A DNA stretch of 33,414 nucleotides. Source: Anaerolineales bacterium. GTDB lineage: Bacteria; Chloroflexota; Anaerolineae; Anaerolineales; Villigracilaceae. The notes beneath the pieces were generated by a model that was given only the letters and a program-made list of their open reading frames with translations, made no database searches and was not told where the DNA came from. Shown here piece after piece: positions 31,518-33,414 of this stretch. The stretch is from the NCBI GenBank assembly GCA_014860745.1, contig JACZJC010000047.1:1-33414 (forward strand), read 5' to 3'. Positions within the stretch are counted from its first letter, which is position 1. The number at the start of each line of letters is the position of its first letter. The position numbers were made by a program, and so were the translations under genes.

Positions 31518-33085
31518 TCGACCTCCATGTCAAGACGGAAGTGCAGGTCGCCTACATGCTTAAAAACCGGGTTGGTTGCGAGCAATGCGAATAACGGCGC
31601 CGGTGGCACGCGGCGGACGAGGTTGACGGCCGCATATAATTCCTGGGCGTGCACATGACCCTGGGGGTTGGATTTCGTCAATTCGCGCATCACCAGTAAA
31701 ACCAAATCTTCGAATGAGCGTTTCTTCTCCCAAACAGGATCCAACGCATTGAAATCGGGCACATGGATGACCATGCGGTCATTGAACTCGGCGGTGATGG
31801 ATTGTTTCAGCAGCGCAAAAACAAATCCGCCGTCTGTGCCGATCATGACTGTGCGCACCCAATCCTTCGAGGAACGCTGACTTTTTACTTCCACGATCAC
31901 TTCGCCGAGCTGGTCTCCTTTACGCACCTGTACAAGGGACCCCGGAATGAGTTGATGAGCCTTGTACCACTCGCGCAGACCAAAGACGTAGCCATGCTCG
32001 CGCACCACCCAGGCTGGAATCCGCTGTTTTGTCTTGCCGTCTACGAGAGTGAAACGCACACGCGGTGATTCATATGCCGTTGGAAAGAGTTTTCGTGCCT
32101 GCGCCGACATGGGCAATGTGCCTGCGCGCAGGTGCGGATAAATAAGCGATATCGTTATGGAGGAAATATCCTCGCGAGAGTCAAGCTCTTCGGACAGAGT
32201 CAGTTCATCGTCCAACTGCGACTCGAGGCTCTTCATCGCCGGGGTTAGTACGGCGCGGTCATGTTCGATCTCAAAATAGCGCAGTGGCGGCGGAACCTCA
32301 CGCACAAAATCAGGTTCAAGGCGGCGCAGGCACCATAATACCTGACCCGCGGGACCCACTTCATCGAAGCGGTCATCATCCTGCAATGCGTAATTCAAGG
32401 AAAACTCGGCAAGCTTGGGGTTCACGCCGGCCGGCAATTCGATATCCTTTACCAACGCCTCGGTGGGAAGCGGCTCACCACCAGACATATCCAGCACGGC
32501 TTCGGCAAGATTCAACTGACCTTGATTAATATCGATTAACAACGCGCGGGGGAACCAGCGGCCGGCAATCTTAACCAACCCATTATCAGCGCTGAAAGCG
32601 GTCTCGAGTTTTTTCTCGATGGTGTCGCCGTGTTCCCGTAAAATGACGGTAGAAGTGACTTCATCGCTTTCGGGCACAGCAACAGGAGCATCATTTAAGA
32701 GATGGGTTTCCAGCCTGGCTGCGAATAACCGCTCGGTTTGGTCATCCATCTCAACTAAAATCACATCGAAATCGCTCATCGCAGGATTCGTGCCCGCACG
32801 CACCGCGGTGACTTTTCCATGTCTCCAATCCAGCGCCGGGAAAACCAGCTCATCCCCGACCACATATTTCTCTTTTGGAAGAAAACTCCTGCCTGCAGCT
32901 TTCATTCCACTTTCAGCAGCTTTCCGTTCCGCGCGAATCCGCGCCTCAACGAATTCGGAGGCAAGATCACGCGTTGTTAACGGCGTCTCACGCTCGAAGA
33001 GAAAGGTGTGTAGATTTTCAACGTCTTGCGGGGTGACTTGGACGGATAACCAATATTCGTTGGGAAGTTTAAATGCGCCTGCCAT
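31514..33085 (-). CDS. Large conserved hypothetical protein with possible HTH at the C-terminus
   Basis: A 523-residue soluble protein from ATG 33085 (MAGAFKLPNEYWLSV). The frame stays open for 46 more codons upstream, but that extension is basic, Cys-containing and unlike the rest. The N-terminal region (TPQDVENLHTFLFERETPLT) resembles a winged-helix segment. A middle part has the strand pattern GDELVFPALDWRHGKVTAVR. The C-terminus (HVHAQELYAAVNLVRRVPPA and FALLATNPVFKHVGDLHFRL) resembles HARE-HTH-type domains of DNA-associated proteins, but only loosely. The catalytic function is unknown. It is coupled to the 147-residue partner by an ATGA overlap. The pair heads the minus-strand block that contains the tRNA, hsp20 and lon. 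Confidence 0.7.
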   Translation of the reverse strand: MAGAFKLPNEYWLSVQVTPQDVENLHTFLFERETPLTTRDLASEFVEARIRAERKAAESGMKAAGRSFLPKEKYVVGDELVFPALDWRHGKVTAVRAGTNPAMSDFDVILVEMDDQTERLFAARLETHLLNDAPVAVPESDEVTSTVILREHGDTIEKKLETAFSADNGLVKIAGRWFPRALLIDINQGQLNLAEAVLDMSGGEPLPTEALVKDIELPAGVNPKLAEFSLNYALQDDDRFDEVGPAGQVLWCLRRLEPDFVREVPPPLRYFEIEHDRAVLTPAMKSLESQLDDELTLSEELDSREDISSITISLIYPHLRAGTLPMSAQARKLFPTAYESPRVRFTLVDGKTKQRIPAWVVREHGYVFGLREWYKAHQLIPGSLVQVRKGDQLGEVIVEVKSQRSSKDWVRTVMIGTDGGFVFALLKQSITAEFNDRMVIHVPDFNALDPVWEKKRSFEDLVLLVMRELTKSNPQGHVHAQELYAAVNLVRRVPPAPLFALLATNPVFKHVGDLHFRLDMEVE

Positions 33086-33275
33086 ACTCAGCCTTGTAAT
33101 GAATTTCGCCAAACGCGCGGCGCATTGATTATACCTTACCTTCCCCGGACTTTCTATTTTTTGCGAAAAAAAGCACAGAACAGGCCGTAAAGAAAACATT
33201 TGATTCCTTAATGCTCTTCTCAAACAACCGTAGTAAATTCCAGCAAGGAATCAGCCAGATATTTAAAGGATAAAA

Positions 33276-33414
33276 ATGATAAAGCAAATATTCATCATGA
33301 CCGCATGGATGCTCGCCCTCGCCCTCAGCGCGTGTGGAAGCGAAACGCCTCTTCCCGCCACCGAGCCTGCCCAGCCAACTCAATCATTCGCCCCGCTGAC
33401 ACAGACTCCCGCCC
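33276..33414 (+). CDS. Lipoprotein, N-terminal part (cut by the window end)
   Basis: An open frame from ATG 33276 (AAAGGA five bases upstream) continues past the window end. The first 20 residues (MIKQIFIMTAWMLALALSAC) are a lipoprotein signal with lipobox LSAC. The following region is rich in Pro, Thr and Gln (PATEPAQPTQ), a typical disordered linker to an exported domain not seen here. It is divergent from the gene at 31514; the 190 bases between hold no other recognised feature. Confidence 0.75.
   Translation, partial: MIKQIFIMTAWMLALALSACGSETPLPATEPAQPTQSFAPLTQTPA

Noticed and set aside
1-33414. CRISPR array, rRNA, riboswitch or prophage
   Set aside because: No regularly spaced repeats, rRNA segments, known riboswitch cores or phage structural genes were recognised on either strand.

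Overview
The window looks like a chromosomal segment of a Chloroflexota bacterium, most probably class Anaerolineae. This is inferred from gene content and protein style (Lon with a Lys-rich tail, EF-P with an Arg tip, DUF255 proteins, GT-C mannosyltransferase-like proteins, many TTG/GTG starts). There is no rRNA or species marker to prove it. Most genes are ordinary chromosomal genes, but the left half carries an unusual number of broken genes and small palindromic repeats.

Layout. (1) 1-1.9 kb is decaying accessory DNA: a dispersed hairpin repeat, a MITE-like element with 9-bp flanking repeats, an ORF split by one amber codon, a small excisionase/MerR-type HTH gene and a shredded comM (yifB) remnant. 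(2) 1.9-8.2 kb, plus strand, is an envelope glycosylation cluster: a polyprenol-phosphate mannose synthase-like GT2, a Nudix hydrolase, a DoxX protein, two GT-C membrane glycosyltransferases, a DUF2064 enzyme and a second GT2. (3) 8.2-14.7 kb, minus strand, is a probable long operon read from 14.7 kb downwards: radical SAM/SPASM enzyme, TusA-like sulfur carrier, DsrE-like protein, second radical SAM enzyme, AsnC-type ligand-binding domain (interrupted by UGA), acyl-CoA-dehydrogenase-fold flavoprotein, DinB-like protein and a c-type cytochrome lipoprotein. It ends in a chimeric pseudogene that joins the start of a GH38 mannosidase-like protein to the end of a phosphonate-type permease. (4) 14.9-16.8 kb is an OmpR-type response regulator and histidine kinase pair, divergent from the radical SAM operon. 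(5) 16.8-17.7 kb is gene-poor, with a stranded NHL repeat and the second copy of the dispersed repeat. (6) 17.7-21.1 kb holds a full-length DUF255 thioredoxin-domain protein followed directly by a 5'-deleted paralogue, then an MgtC-family gene. (7) 21.8-33.1 kb, minus strand, is a conserved housekeeping block, listed here from high to low coordinates: two linked hypothetical genes, tRNA-Arg(TCT), hsp20, lon, receiver protein, GNAT, MoaB/Mog, efp, a Cys-rich protein, a HAD-DinB fusion, fabF, fabH and tatA. A lipoprotein gene begins on the plus strand at the right edge.

The best candidate for an undescribed system is the radical SAM - TusA - DsrE - radical SAM module at 12.1-14.7 kb. Two radical SAM enzymes flank a sulfur-relay pair, with a flavoprotein that lacks the usual ACAD catalytic Glu downstream. 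This suggests sulfur insertion or sulfur-compound modification, but the substrate cannot be read from the sequence. The other main theme is genome decay: six separate broken genes can be recognised between 0.5 and 21.1 kb, several beside palindromic repeats.
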